Shown: positions 21,020-32,072 of the stretch, piece after piece
Position numbering within the stretch: position 1 is the stretch's first letter
How the letters are laid out: every line of letters starts with the position of its first letter
Source of the DNA: Malania oleifera
Taxonomy: Eukaryota; Streptophyta; Magnoliopsida; Santalales; Ximeniaceae
Length of the DNA: 64,000 bases
Direction of reading: 5' to 3'
Assembly (NCBI RefSeq): GCF_029873635.1
Contig: NC_080420.1
Location: forward strand, 51,537,457 to 51,601,456
Notes under the pieces: model-generated
Seen by the model: only the letters and a program-made list of their open reading frames with translations
Told to the model about the DNA's origin: nothing
Database searches by the model: none
Made by a program: the position numbers and the translations under genes

Positions 21020-23212
21020 TGTTGGCCTTACAAGGCTTAACATCTTGTTTTGATGCTAACAAACAAGTGGAACTTAACATATTTGGTTAAGTGATGTTAT
21101 TTCTAGATTCAATGATGAATGCAAGGTCAAGTGTTCAAAAGGATTCATGAAAGCTTATATTTCAAAGAAGGATGATTATATGAAGCTTAAAGCATGAATT
21201 CAAAAATGGATTCAAAGATAACACTTGAAGATCATGAGAGCATAAAGATTAAAAAGAACTTGATGAAAGCTCAAAGAGAGATGAAGCAAGCATAAAGACC
21301 TCAAGGAATTCAAGAATTGAAAAGTTTGAAAGAGTCTATAGGAAATTTCATGTAAGTACTTCAAAATAATTTCAATATAGATGCATAAAGATCTTAGGTT
21401 AATTTCTTAGACCTGGATACCTTTTAACATGTTGGAAAATATTTTTATAAGGTCAAAAATTGTTTTAAAAAGGTTAGAATCATTTTTGGAATAAAAAACA
21501 CCAAGAAGAGGATTTCCAAATTGTTGTCATTTTTTTCTACATACGCATTGATGTACATTTTTATTTATAAAAAAAATCTTTATTTTAAAATGTGTTCAAC
21601 ATGAAAGTTTTAGGATTTTATCTTAGATTTATTTTGATACCAAGATCGTCAAATTTGGAGTTACACAGAAAAAGTTATGACCAAAAGATTGAAGGGTGCT
21701 CAAAGGTGATAGCTTGACAGGCGCCTGTCCATGTTCGTATAGACGCTTGTCTGTGCACTTAAAGAGGTCTGTCCGTGTTTAGTCAGGTGACTGCCACCTT
21801 TCTATCCCTTTAATTCAACTAGACAGCCGACTGCCAAAAAGGGACAGTCAACTGTCACGCGGCAGATTTTGAATTTTCATAACGGACAAATTTTTTAAAT
21901 GAGGTTGCTTGGGGCTCAAACTTTGTGAAAACTTGGGGAATACTCCAAGTCACTTGGGGATCAAGTTACATACTTTTTCAAGTCTATAAAGAAGCCTCAA
22001 AGATCATTGAATTAATTAACCAAGAATTCAAATCAGCACTAAAAAAGTTCTCTAAATTGCTTTCAACACTCAAAGGCTCTTTCACTCTCATCTTGTCTAC
22101 GAAGTTTGCTGAGGTTTTGCTGATTCTCACTCACCAATATTGTGCTACAAATTATAAATCTTTCAATCATTGAAAGAATTAATCGATGATATACTCCTTT
22201 GAGCTTCAAGTTAAATTCCATATTGTTATTTACTTTGAAGTATATTATAGTATTGAATTGTTATACTAATCAGCTCTTTGTGTGAGCAATTCTTTGTACA
22301 CAAATATTTGATTTGTATCTTGTAGATTGACGATTCCAAGGATTGTTTGGATCGTTGGCTAAGCAAGGGGATATTGCTTAGAGAGGCGGGCTCTAGCCTA
22401 TTTGAAGGAGTGACCGAACGAGGGTACATCGTTTGGAAAGGTGGGCTTTAGCCTACTGAAGGAGTGTTGTAATCGGTGTTGTTCTGCCCGGCAAAGGAAC
22501 TGATTTTAGTAATCCTTTGGTAGTTTGCCAAAGGCGAGGATGTAGGCTGGGTATAAGTCGAACCTTATAAAAATTCATGTCTTACTCTCTCTTTTCCTTA
22601 CTCTTTATTTTTAGTACATATAAATTGCGTGGATGATTTAAATTCTTAATCATTTATACTACGAAGTTTGGAAGTTAAGTAAGCCAAAGTATAAATTGTT
22701 TTTGGGCTTGCGGAAACTGAAAGAGAGTACGTTGGTTGATCAATACTTTGCGGAAACCACAAGGGAGTACGTTGTTTGGTCAACACCCCAAAGACTCTTT
22801 AACAAAAAGTTTATTTAAAGTCTAGGATTTTGGAAAGAGTGTTGGATTTTATATTGCACATTGTATTGAAGAAGCAAATCCATTAATACAGGGTTTTATA
22901 TCAGCAAGCATAAATTATCATTCACTACAGGGCTTTATTCAAATTTATATCCATGGGGCTTATATAAACAAACAACCATCTTAAGTTCTTACATTACCCA
23001 AAGTGCTGTATATTTTAATCTTGGTTTGGTTATTTGCTTTCAAATTGTGGTTGATTGATTACTTTAATGATTGAATGTTTGTGTGGTTATAGATTAAATA
23101 AAGAAATAAGTTTTTTCTGAAGGTTTGAAGAATCAACAATAAGTTAAGAATTCCTAAAAAGACTTAAAAAAACCAAATTCACCCCCCTCTTGCGACTACA
23201 CCTTACTTTTCA
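21020..23212 (+). mobile_element. Solo LTR, Sirevirus-like copia, inserted in Tekay pol
   Basis: 2193 bp from TGTTGGCCTTACAAGGC to CTACACCTTACTTTTCA, with the perfect TSD TCCTT (21015-21019 and 23213-23217). It belongs to the same family as 5856-8040 and the LTRs of the gag-only element at 47582. A word array (21715-21865) precedes a TATA-like CTATAAAG near 21984. No internal sequence remains. Confidence 0.92.
21715..21865 (+). repeat. TATA-proximal word array (CAGGCGCCTGTCC type)
   Basis: Degenerate copies of ACAGGCGCCTGTCC, CAGGTGACTGCC and ACAGTCAACTGTC, several of them near-palindromic, lie 120-270 bp upstream of the LTR TATA-like box. Confidence 0.6.
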
Positions 23213-23217
23213 TCCTT

Positions 23218-23328
23218 AATAAGCTCCAACCACCTTCTCTGCCTCATATTCAGTTCCTTCTGAGTGAAAAAATACTTTAAACTTTTATGGTTAGAGAAAA
23301 TCTGACACCGCTCGCCATACATGTAATG
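23218..23328 (-). pseudogene. Tekay RNase H fragment between two inserted LTRs
   Basis: The minus strand reads HYMYGERCQIFSNHKSLKYF then FTQKELNMRQRRWLELIKDE. This is the middle of gypsy RNase H (YGxxCxIFTDHKSLKYxF motif). It is cut on the right by the LTR at 23329 and on the left by the LTR ending at 23212, so about 110 bp of gene survive between them. Confidence 0.88.
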
Positions 23329-24419
23329 TGTAATGACCCGAAGAATAATGGTGTTTAAATAATAAAGAGAGAGGGAAATGGAAACAGTAACAGAAGGAGG
23401 CAGCAGACTTCGTCGATGACGTGGCATTTTGGGTTCGTCGACGAGGGTGTGTCTCATCGACGAGAAGATACCGAGAGGATATTTGGGTGACTCTGAATTT
23501 CATCGACGAGGGGGAGATGTAACGACCTGCTTATATACTCATATGATATAATTAAAATAAATAAAATAGTCAACCCGAACCCGTGGGTGACGGGGACACC
23601 TGTCATTCACAGCGAAAACCTAAGCAGCAGTAAATATAAATCACATTCTCAAAACCATAAAATATATAATACCAAAGTCTACTGTAATTCCATAATACTG
23701 TATTTTTATACAATCTCCAAAAGTGCCAAAATAAACCTAGGATCATACAACAAAAATCTCCTGATCCTAGCAAAAGACTTACCCTCCTAACGGGGTAACT
23801 CGATAAACTCAACGGCGGCCATGACCCGCCGGTCTCTTAGGGTCTCTTGAAAAATTTATTAAATTTGAGGGTGAGACACTTCTCAGTAAGGGAAAATAAA
23901 CTAAATACAGTTGTGTAGTAACATGAATATTTATTGTAGTTGTACATACTCAGTATATTTCATATATTTAGAAACATACATCATAACATGGTGAAATAAT
24001 TATATACTTTCATATTTTCTAATAATTCATATTGATCATGAAATGTCTGTTATAGCTAATAATACTGAAAACACACCTAGGATTAATAGTTAGCTAATGT
24101 CATGTATTACCCCCATGATAGGTTGTGCAGCCCGAAGGCGGGACCCGATAATGGTTGGCCGACCACTGCCGAGTCAAAAATATATGTAAGTATGATGGGC
24201 CCGTCACACCCTAGTCCAGACTGCCAGGTGGACGTCCACACTTTACACTGAAAGCCACATCGAGTATCCATCTCCCACCCCCTCGTGGGGTGATTAGCAC
24301 AAATCTGATCGTAGATATTTGATCTATAAGTTACGGTACCGTGCTCCTGAACTGAACTAAACTAACATCCGGGTTCTGATAACATATAATACATGATATT
24401 ATAATATTTTTCATCATTT

Positions 24420-24590
24420 CATAAATACGGCCACGCGCCATAAATCATTTCATAAATACGACCTCACGCCGAAATCATTCCATATATACGGCCTCGCGCC
24501 TAACATTTCATATATACGACATCGCACCAAAATCATTCCATATATATGGCCTCGCGCCGAAATCATTTCATATATATCATTATGAAAATA
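24420..24590 (-). repeat. LTR minisatellite, ATATACGGCCTCGCGCC units
   Basis: About five copies of a roughly 29-bp unit of the form CATATATACGGCCTCGCGCC then GAAATCATTC. It occupies the same place in the LTR as the GGCCCGTACGCCG array of the 17060 element, although the unit sequence differs. Confidence 0.75.
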
Positions 24591-24991
24591 AATCAATTAT
24601 CCTGTATTTTCAACATCATTTTGTACTGTAACATTTCATATTCCTGAAAACATACTTCATTCGTAACAAAGTTATATCGTAATACATTTCACGTAAAGTA
24701 ATATTCATGCCACACATTTTCTGTATAAAACCATACATTGTATTCTAAAAATCATAATTTCTGGCATCTCATAAATATATATATATTTCAACATAATAGC
24801 AGTATTTTTCCAAACATGCATTTCCTTTGTAATATACAGATATAATTCATGCTTTCCTAAAAATAAGTTTACTCATACATAATAATAATATGCATGGAAA
24901 ATAATTGCTTTAATTTATTCCGTTACCTGGCTACTGAGAAAAACCCCTATAAATTCTAGACTCACATCCGTAGGATTTCCAGATCAATACC

Positions 24992-25089
24992 CTGAAAATG
25001 AAAACTCCTAGTACTAAACTTCTGTATTTTCATGTGAATATCATTTCCTATAACTACAGCACGACCAAATTTAGCATAAAAAGTCTTAC
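24992..25089 (-). other. 98-nt intron-like unit in the LTR leader
   Basis: In LTR sense: GTTGAG|GTAAGAC ... CATTTTCAG|GGTATTG. Donor and acceptor dinucleotides are intact and the length equals that at 18545-18642 and 25952-26049. Confidence 0.5.
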
Positions 25090-25298
25090 CTCAACTCAGG
25101 GATGATTTTCAACAGAGTTCCACAGACGATCCACCTAGGCAGATATGCAGAAAACATTTCCAGGAGCGTTGTGGTGGCCTCATATCGTCGATCTAACAAG
25201 CAACGGAGCCGGAATCGAAGAGAGAGGAGAGAGAAACCGAAGGGGGAGAGAGAGAGTGAGAGATTTCTTAATTCTTCCATAAAATATCTGAGTTTCTA

Positions 25299-25307
25299 CT
25301 ATTTATA
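25299..25307 (-). promoter_or_regulatory. TATA box of the inverted Tekay LTR
   Basis: Reversed, it reads CCCTATAAATAGTAG. It lies right after the CGTCGACGAG array in LTR sense. Confidence 0.75.
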
Positions 25308-25312
25308 GGGCC

Positions 25313-25590
25313 AAATTCGTCGACGAGACACGTCACCTTGTCGACGAGTTCTGTAGAGAGTTTGTCAACGAACCTGCACCTTCGTCGACAAATTTCAGAC
25401 TTCCCCAAAACCCTCTCTCGGTATCTTCTTGTCAACGAAACTTGGCTTCGTCAATGATGCACTCTTATACCCTCGTCGAGGAGTCCCCAGTGTTTTCGAT
25501 GAGGCCCTAATAATTTCCCTCGGTTAATATTCCCAAAGTGTAATGTCGTGCGTTCATCGACGAAGTTGACTGCCTCCTTCTGTTACCGTT
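25313..25590 (-). repeat. TATA-proximal CGTCGACGAG array
   Basis: At least eight copies or variants of TTCGTCGACGAG or CTCGTCGACGAG. In LTR sense the array runs up to the TATA box. Confidence 0.8.
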
Positions 25591-25719
25591 TCCATTTCCC
25601 TTCCTCTTTATTATTTAAATACCATTATTATTATTCGTGCCATCACAGGAGAGTTCTTCAATGAGTAGCCTTCTTGACCTCGTCGACGAGGTGACGTGGT
25701 TGGTCGATAAAGCCCATAG

Positions 25720-25728
25720 TATAAATAG
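25720..25728 (+). promoter_or_regulatory. TATA box of the plus-strand Tekay LTR
   Basis: TATAAATAG in a CATAGTATAAATAGTCC context, 20-40 bp after CTCGTCGACGAG and GGTCGATAA words. Confidence 0.75.
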
Positions 25729-25771
25729 TCCAAAACTTGGATTTTTACGCAGAAAAATCAGCAAAAAATTA

Positions 25772-25802
<31 letters not shown>

Positions 25803-25951
25803 GGTTTCTCTCTCTTCTTTCTTTGATTTTGGCCCCGTTAGTCTCCAGATCGACGATCTGAGGCCACCACGACACTACTGGGGAAGTTCTCTCCAAGTCT
25901 GCAGGAGCGGATCGTTGGTGGGGCAGAGTTAGATTTCATCCTTAGTTTAAG

Positions 25952-26049
25952 GTAAGGCCTTTTATTCAAAATTTGGTCTTCACATAGTTATAGGAAATGA
26001 TATTCATGAAAAAATACTGAAGTTTAGTTCTGAAAGTTGTCGTTTTCAG
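25952..26049 (+). other. 98-nt intron-like unit in the LTR leader
   Basis: TTTAAG|GTAAGGCC ... GTCGTTTTCAG|GGTG, with TACTGAAG as a possible branch-point region. Length and boundaries equal those of the two other Tekay LTR copies. A second donor-like CAG|GTAAG occurs at 26117. Confidence 0.5.
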
Positions 26050-26261
26050 GGTGTTGAACGGGAAACCCTATGGGTGCAGGATGAGTGTATTTTAGAGGGT
26101 TTCTTCTCAAAATCAGGTAAGAAAATAAACTAAAGCAGTTATTTTTCATGCAAATTATTATTATTTATCAGCAATTTAATTTTCAGGAAAGCATGTATTA
26201 TATTTGTGTATTATTGAGAAAATGTATATTTGGGAAAATACTGTTATTATGTTAAAATATA

Positions 26262-26281
26262 TATATATATATATATATATA
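26262..26281. repeat. AT dinucleotide microsatellite
   Basis: About ten AT units inside the plus-strand Tekay LTR. Comparable AT tracts lie at 31667-31684 and 32029-32070 in the 5' LTR. Confidence 0.85.
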
Positions 26282-26432
26282 AGTATGAAATGCCAGAAAA
26301 TATGATTTTAGAACGAAATGTATGGTTTTATTTAGCATTGTGTGGTATGGATATTATTTTACAAGAAGAGTATTATATTATGACAAATTTTATGAATGAA
26401 GTATGTTTTTAGAAATTATGCAATAATGCAGT

Positions 26433-26584
26433 ACATTATGGTTTTAAAATACATGATAAATGAATTATTTATTCAGAATGATATGTATGAAATATTCAGC
26501 GCAAGACTACATTATGGTTTTAAAATACATGATAAATGAATTATTTATTCAGAATGATATGTATGAAATATTCAGCGCAAGACC
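26433..26584 (+). repeat. 76-bp perfect tandem duplication in LTR
   Basis: The segment beginning ACATTATGGTTTTAAAATAC is repeated immediately (26433-26508 and 26509-26584), essentially without change, so the duplication is recent compared with the LTR. Confidence 0.85.
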
Positions 26585-27652
26585 ATGATTGATAGTCAGC
26601 GCAAGGTCGTTTTTTACATATGATTTCGGTGCAAGGCCGTATTTATGAATATTCGGCACAAGGCCGCAGATATGAAAAAAACTTGCGCAAGGTCGTACGT
26701 ATGTATGTTATTTCAAAAAATGCTATCAATCTATTTATGTTAGACAAGTATATTATCATGTATTATATGTTATTAGAACCCGGATGATAGTTCAGTTCAG
26801 TTACAGGAGCACGGTACGTTAACTATACAGATCAAATTATTATGTTCAGACTTGTGCTAACCGTCCCTACTAGTAGAGTGGGTGGGAGATGGATAGTCGA
26901 TGTGGCTTTCAGTGTAGAGTTGTAGACGTCCACCTAGTAGTCCGGACTAGGGTGTGGTGGGCCCATTGTACTTACATACATTTTTGACTTGGTAGTGGTT
27001 GGCCAACCATTGTCGGGTCCTGCCTTCGGATTACACAACTCGTTATTAGGGGGGGGTAATACATGACTTCAACTAGCTATACATCCTGGGTAAACTACAG
27101 TATTATCAATTATATCAGACATTTCATGATCAGTATGAATTATTAGAAATTATGAAAGTATATGATTATTCAGTATGTTATGATGAATGTTTTCCAGAAT
27201 ATGAAATGTACTATATATGTATTATAACACTAAATATTCATGTTGTCACACAACTGTATTTAGTTTATTTTCCCTTACTGAGAAGTGTCTCACCCCCGAA
27301 CATTAAATAATTTTCAGGAAACCCAGAAGGTCTGGTGGGTTGAGGCCGCCGTTGAGTCAGTTGTGCTACCCTACTAGGAGGGTAAGTTTGAACTAGGATC
27401 AGGAGATTTTGATGTGGGATCCTAGAGACATTTTTTTTGTATTTTTTTGGGAGTTTGTATATAAATACCGTGTTTTGGATTATATTTGACTTTGGTATTA
27501 TGTACCTGGTGGTTATGAGATTGTGATTTACATTTACTGTTGCCTAGGTTCCGTTGTGTTTGACAAGTGTCCCCATTACCTACGGGTTCAGGTTGATTAT
27601 TTTACTAATTATGCTTTAGTATATGATAAGATAAGAAGGTCATTACATAATG

Positions 27653-28860
27653 CCTCCAAATCTTTAATGCGTGTACCCACTGCAGCCAATTCAAGATCAT
27701 GGGTCGGGTAGTTCTTTTCATATCTTTCAACTGCCTAGAAGCATATGCTACCACCCTGCCATGCTGCATCAATACATAGCCAAGTCCCTTCAAGGACGCA
27801 TCATTGTAAATGACATAACCCTCACCCCCTAACGGGATGATCAATACTGGTGCCGTGACAAGCCTCTGCTTCAGCTCCTTAAAATTCTACTCACAGCTAT
27901 CGTCCCATTCAAATTTGGTGTTCTTCCTGGTCAGTTGTGTTAGTGGCCTCGATAACGCTGAGAATCCCTCAATGAAATGATGGTAATACCCAGCTAGCCT
28001 CAAGAAACTTCTGATCTTCTAGACGTTCCTCGGTCTAGACCAATTCACAACCGCTTCAATTTTACTAGGATCCACAAAAATATCATCTCCAGAGATAACA
28101 TGCCCCAAAAACACGACCTTCTTAAGCCAGAATTCATACTTACTGAACTTGGCGCACAACTTCTTTTCCCTAAGCATTTGCAAAACTTGCCTCAAGTGCG
28201 TCTCATGCTCCTCATAACTCCTCGAATATACCAGTACATCATCAATAAAAACAACAACGAACTGGTCTAAGTATTGGAGGAAGACTCTATTCATTAAGTC
28301 CATAAATACTGTAGGAGCATTTGTCAAACCAAATGGCATAACAAGAAATTTGTAATGCCCATACCTGGTCTTGAAGGTCGTCTTCGATACATCTTCTGCT
28401 TTCACTTTCAGCTAATGATAACCTGATCTAAGGTCGATCTTAGAACACACCCATGTACCCTGGAGCTGGTCAAACAAATCATCTGTACGAGGTAGAGATA
28501 CTTGTTCTTGATTGTCACTTTATTAATTTCCTTGTAATCTATACACATCCTCATAGACTCGTCTTTCTTTTTCACAAATAATACTGGAGCTCCCCACGGA
28601 GATACACTAGGTCGTATAAAGCCCTTATCAAGTAAATCTTACAACTAATCCTTCAATTCTTCTAACTCCGCTGGCGCCATTCGGTAAGGTACTTTAGAAA
28701 TTGGTGATGTACCTGGAAGTAGATTAATAGTGAAATCTACCTCATGATCAGGTTGCAAGCCTAGTAACTCACTTGGAAATACATTCGTAAACTCCCTTAC
28801 TACTGGTGTGCTAGTGAGTTTCAATTTATTCCTTGACATCTCTTTTACAAAAGCCATGAA
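27653..28860 (-). pseudogene. Tekay reverse transcriptase and start of RNase H
   Basis: On the minus strand: EFTNVFPSELLGLQPDHEVD and SKVPYRMAPAELEELKD (RT entry), degenerate palm, then [20 protein letters not shown] and [14 protein letters not shown], where the catalytic FIDD is intact (near 28240). After [20 protein letters not shown] comes RNase H, with YVIYNDASLKGLGYVLMQHG and VVAYASRQLK; the first RNase H Asp is present in NDAS. Stops and frameshifts occur between 28400 and 28640. The frame is cut at 27653 by the solo LTR after ALKIWRHY and resumes at 23328. Confidence 0.9.
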
Positions 28861-29358
28861 GCCCTGACAACCACTTAATAGTAGTCTCCTCGCCTGAATA
28901 GCTGAAACTAACTAGGGCGAAGATTGCACTCACGACCCTACGAATCTGAATTTTGCTTTTCCTGGAGATCTAAATATCACTTCTCGTGAATGGCAATCTA
29001 TACTGGAAAAATTAGCTGCTAGCCAATCCATGCCCAAAATTACATCAAACCCATGCATTTCTAGCACTATCAGATCAACAGACAGAATTTTCCCTTGAAC
29101 ATCAATTGGGCAATCTCGGAGTACCCTACTACACCTCACTACAGACCCAATCGGTGTAGACACTAACAATTCGATATTTAACAATTGTGTTTCAGCCCTG
29201 CATAATTTAACACACCCCTCAGATGCAAACGAATGTGTAGCTTTTGAATCAAACAGTGCAATAACTTTAAAAGAAAGCATACTAACCATATTTGTCACCA
29301 CGTCACCAGCTATCTTAGTATTACCTGGCGTCATAGTGAATACTCTAACTGGAGCCAT
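28861..29358 (-). pseudogene. Tekay retroviral-type aspartic protease
   Basis: A 142-residue open piece with VIALFDSKATHSFASEGCVK, the position of the canonical LFDSGATHSFIS active site. Gly after Ser is Lys here, so catalysis is probably lost. Downstream GFDVILGMDWLAANFSSIDC and REVIFRSPGK match the protease end of gypsy elements. It lies between gag and RT as expected. Confidence 0.88.
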
Positions 29359-30375
29359 ATTCCTCTATTAGCCCTCACATGGCGCCTGATAACCTCCTAG
29401 GTATGGTCTGGGAGCAGGAGTTGCATCTGGTGGTGTAGGGCAATCTCACATCAGATGACGTTGTCTACCGCAGCGATAACAGACAACTCGACCTACTCAA
29501 CACTCTCCCCAGTGTCTCCTCCCATAAGTTTGACAAACAGGAGGACTCTGCACTGCCTGAACTTCACGACCCCCAGTCTCCTACCTCCGTCCTCTGCTAT
29601 GATTTTCCTCTCCTCCACTAACTCTGTTTAGGACCTTGCTGGTAGCCTGAAGGTGCAGATCTCTTCTTCTGCCCTTGATCCTCTACATCCATACGCTCAC
29701 CAATCTCTACCAAGGCTGCTCTGTTGACTAACTTAGCAAAATCCTGGATATTTAGCACAATCACTTGCTTGAATATGCTTCGCCTCAAACCTCTTTCAAA
29801 ATGTCTCGCCCTTTTCACCTCATCATGAAAAATATACGGAGCGAAGTGAGAGAGCTCTATAAACCGCGCCGCATATTGTTGAACCGATAAATGTCCCTGC
29901 TTTAGACTCAAGAACTCTTCCACTTTAGCCTTCCTAATAGTAGCTCGAAAATATCTATCAAAGAACAATTCTTTAAATTGATCCCAAGTCATAACTATCG
30001 GCGTCGACCTCCATTGCTCCAGAAGTCTCGTAGCAGTCTACCACCTCTCGGCCTCCCCGTCAGTTTATAAGTGGCGAAGAGAACCCTCTATTCTCCTATA
30101 CACTGCAACACGGCTAAGACTTTCTCGATCTCCTGCATCCAATTCTCGACGGCTGCAGGATCGACTCCTCTTGAAAATGTCAGAGGATTCATCTTTGTAA
30201 ACTTCTCTATGGTACACCCATGGCATGCAGACGGACCACCTTACTCTTTAGAGCTCCTAGCGATCTCAGCCATAATTTGCTGAGTCACGCTACGTAATAC
30301 TGCATCAGAATCAGTTCCGCCTGCACTTGAGGGCGCTGCTCCATCACTGCCACTTGCATGGGCACTACCTCCTCA
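29359..30375 (-). pseudogene. Tekay gag (capsid and zinc knuckle)
   Basis: The start reads IARSSKEYGG-like residues, then KFTKMNPLTFSRGVDPAAVE and NWMQEIEKVL. The retrotransposon Gag domain follows (MTWDQFKELFFDRYFRATIR, then FLSLKQGHLSVQQYAARFIE and RARHFERGLR). A zinc knuckle near 29450-29485 reads VCYRCGRQRHLM-stop-DC. The protein would coat element RNA. Stops (near 30260, 30090 and 30035, and in the knuckle) inactivate it. Confidence 0.88.
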
Positions 30376-30676
30376 TGGATCCATCCTAAAAGACAACAAA
30401 CGTAACTTAGGAATCCTATCCTTGTAATTTACCCACCTAACGTAACTTCTTATCTTTACATTCTCAGCTTATTCCTAACCCCAGTCCTACATTCTAGGAA
30501 CACAACTCGTTAATAGTTCACTACAGTTTTCCTGAAGTTGTCACCCCAGGAAAAACATAGAAACCACCACGGAAATTCTGCCTCTAGACTATAGAACAAA
30601 ACCTTAAATCCTCTTCCTATACTTCGGTATCATTTCCGCTGCATTCTAAAGTCTATAGAACCTAGTAACCTAGGCT

Positions 30677-30684
30677 TTGATACC
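30677..30684 (-). other. Primer-binding site of the Tekay element
   Basis: Reversed, TGGTATCAAAGCCTAGG begins four bases inside the 5' LTR. It resembles the initiator tRNA-Met site (TGGTATCAGAGC). It confirms that the right LTR is the 5' one. Confidence 0.75.
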
Positions 30685-30688
30685 AAAC

Positions 30689-32023
30689 TATGACGACCTA
30701 CTCCTTTTATCATTTTTTTTTTCATAATATAATAAAAACTAATATAACAAATCCAGCAGATCATGTTCAACTTGAACCCGTGGGTATCAGGGATATATCA
30801 GAAACACAACACGAAAGCTTAAGCAGTAGGAAACATAATATCATATACACATCACAACACCAAATCAAAACAATACCAGAGTTTACTACATTCATCTTAA
30901 AATACACATAACCCAAAAATGTCCAAAAGTGGCCTAGGGTTGCCATCCACAAATCCATCATACCCTATCAAAATACTTATCCTTCAGAAAAGGGAAGATC
31001 AGTTGTAACTATCTCAGCGGAGCTTTATCCGCTCTCCTTTCAGGGGCTCCTGAAATAGTCATGTAATTTTGGGCTGAGACACCTCTTAGTAAGGGAAAAT
31101 AAACTAATACCAGTTTGTGGCAACATGATTTTTTCGTGTTATACATAATCTATACATAAACATACTTAGTAAACTGTTTGTATCATATCTGGGAAAACAT
31201 ATATTATCATAGCATGGCAAAACATACTGCATTTTCATAAACATAGTTCATCTCATATGGTAATAATAATAAAAAGACAACCTTGGAAGGTTAGCTGACT
31301 GGTGTCATGTATTACCCCCACATAACTGGGTTGTGTGGCCCGAAGGCGAGACCTGACAATGGCTAGCCGACCACTGCCAAGTCAATAGTACAGTCTGAAA
31401 GTACGATGGGTCTACCATACCTGGTCCGTACACCAGGGGCGCCAACACTTCAATAACCACATCGACTATCCATCCTCACGTTGCCACGTATGATAGCGAT
31501 AACACAAATATCATAATGATCATGAACACATAGCTACGGTACCGTGCAAGTGCAAGCCTAAACCAGGCCAACCAAGTTTTGATATCATATAACATATTCC
31601 AAATTGTGATACACTGCTATTTCGTATTAATAATTGTCAATTCAACATCATCATATCACATTTCATATATATATATATATATATAGTGAAAATCATCGGC
31701 CCATACGCTAGCATTACATATTTTACCATTTAAGGCCCGTACGCCGGCATATCATATTCAAAGCTTGGCCCATACGCCGACATATCACATAACCCTCGGC
31801 CCGTACGCTAGTATATCATATCAAAACTCTTGGCCCATACGCCGGTATATCATAATAAAAAATCTCAGCTCGTACGCCGATATATCATAATAAAAACTAT
31901 ATTATTTATCATATTCCCAAAAATCAGTAAATCATAATAATTTCTACTCATGCCACACAAAATGGGTATAACACATATTCAAAACATATTCTCATTTACA
32001 GCAGTATTTTCCCAAACATGATG

Positions 32024-32072
<49 letters not shown>

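Larger units (their letters stand above)
23518..25647 (-). mobile_element. Solo Tekay-type LTR, inverted, innermost of the nest
   Basis: 2130 bp from TGTAACGACCTG to TGCCATCACA, with the perfect TSD GGAGA (23513-23517 and 25648-25652). It is related to its host LTR but reversed, so the two form a long imperfect inverted repeat. In its own sense (minus) the order is the same: word array (25313-25590), TATA (25299-25307), intron-like unit (24992-25089), minisatellite (24420-24590), GCCCGAAGGCGGGACC block near 24130. Confidence 0.92.
23329..27647 (+). mobile_element. Solo Tekay-type LTR inserted in RNase H, itself split
   Basis: The LTR starts TGTAATGACCCG and ends AGGTCATTACA, flanked by the perfect TSD TAATG (23324-23328 and 27648-27652). 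It is interrupted after 189 bp by an opposite-strand LTR at 23518-25647; without that it is about 2.18 kb. In plus sense it holds CGTCGACGAG words, a TATA box at 25720-25728, an intron-like unit at 25952-26049, a 76-bp tandem duplication (26433-26584) and a GCGCAAGGCCG minisatellite (26570-26700). Confidence 0.9.
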
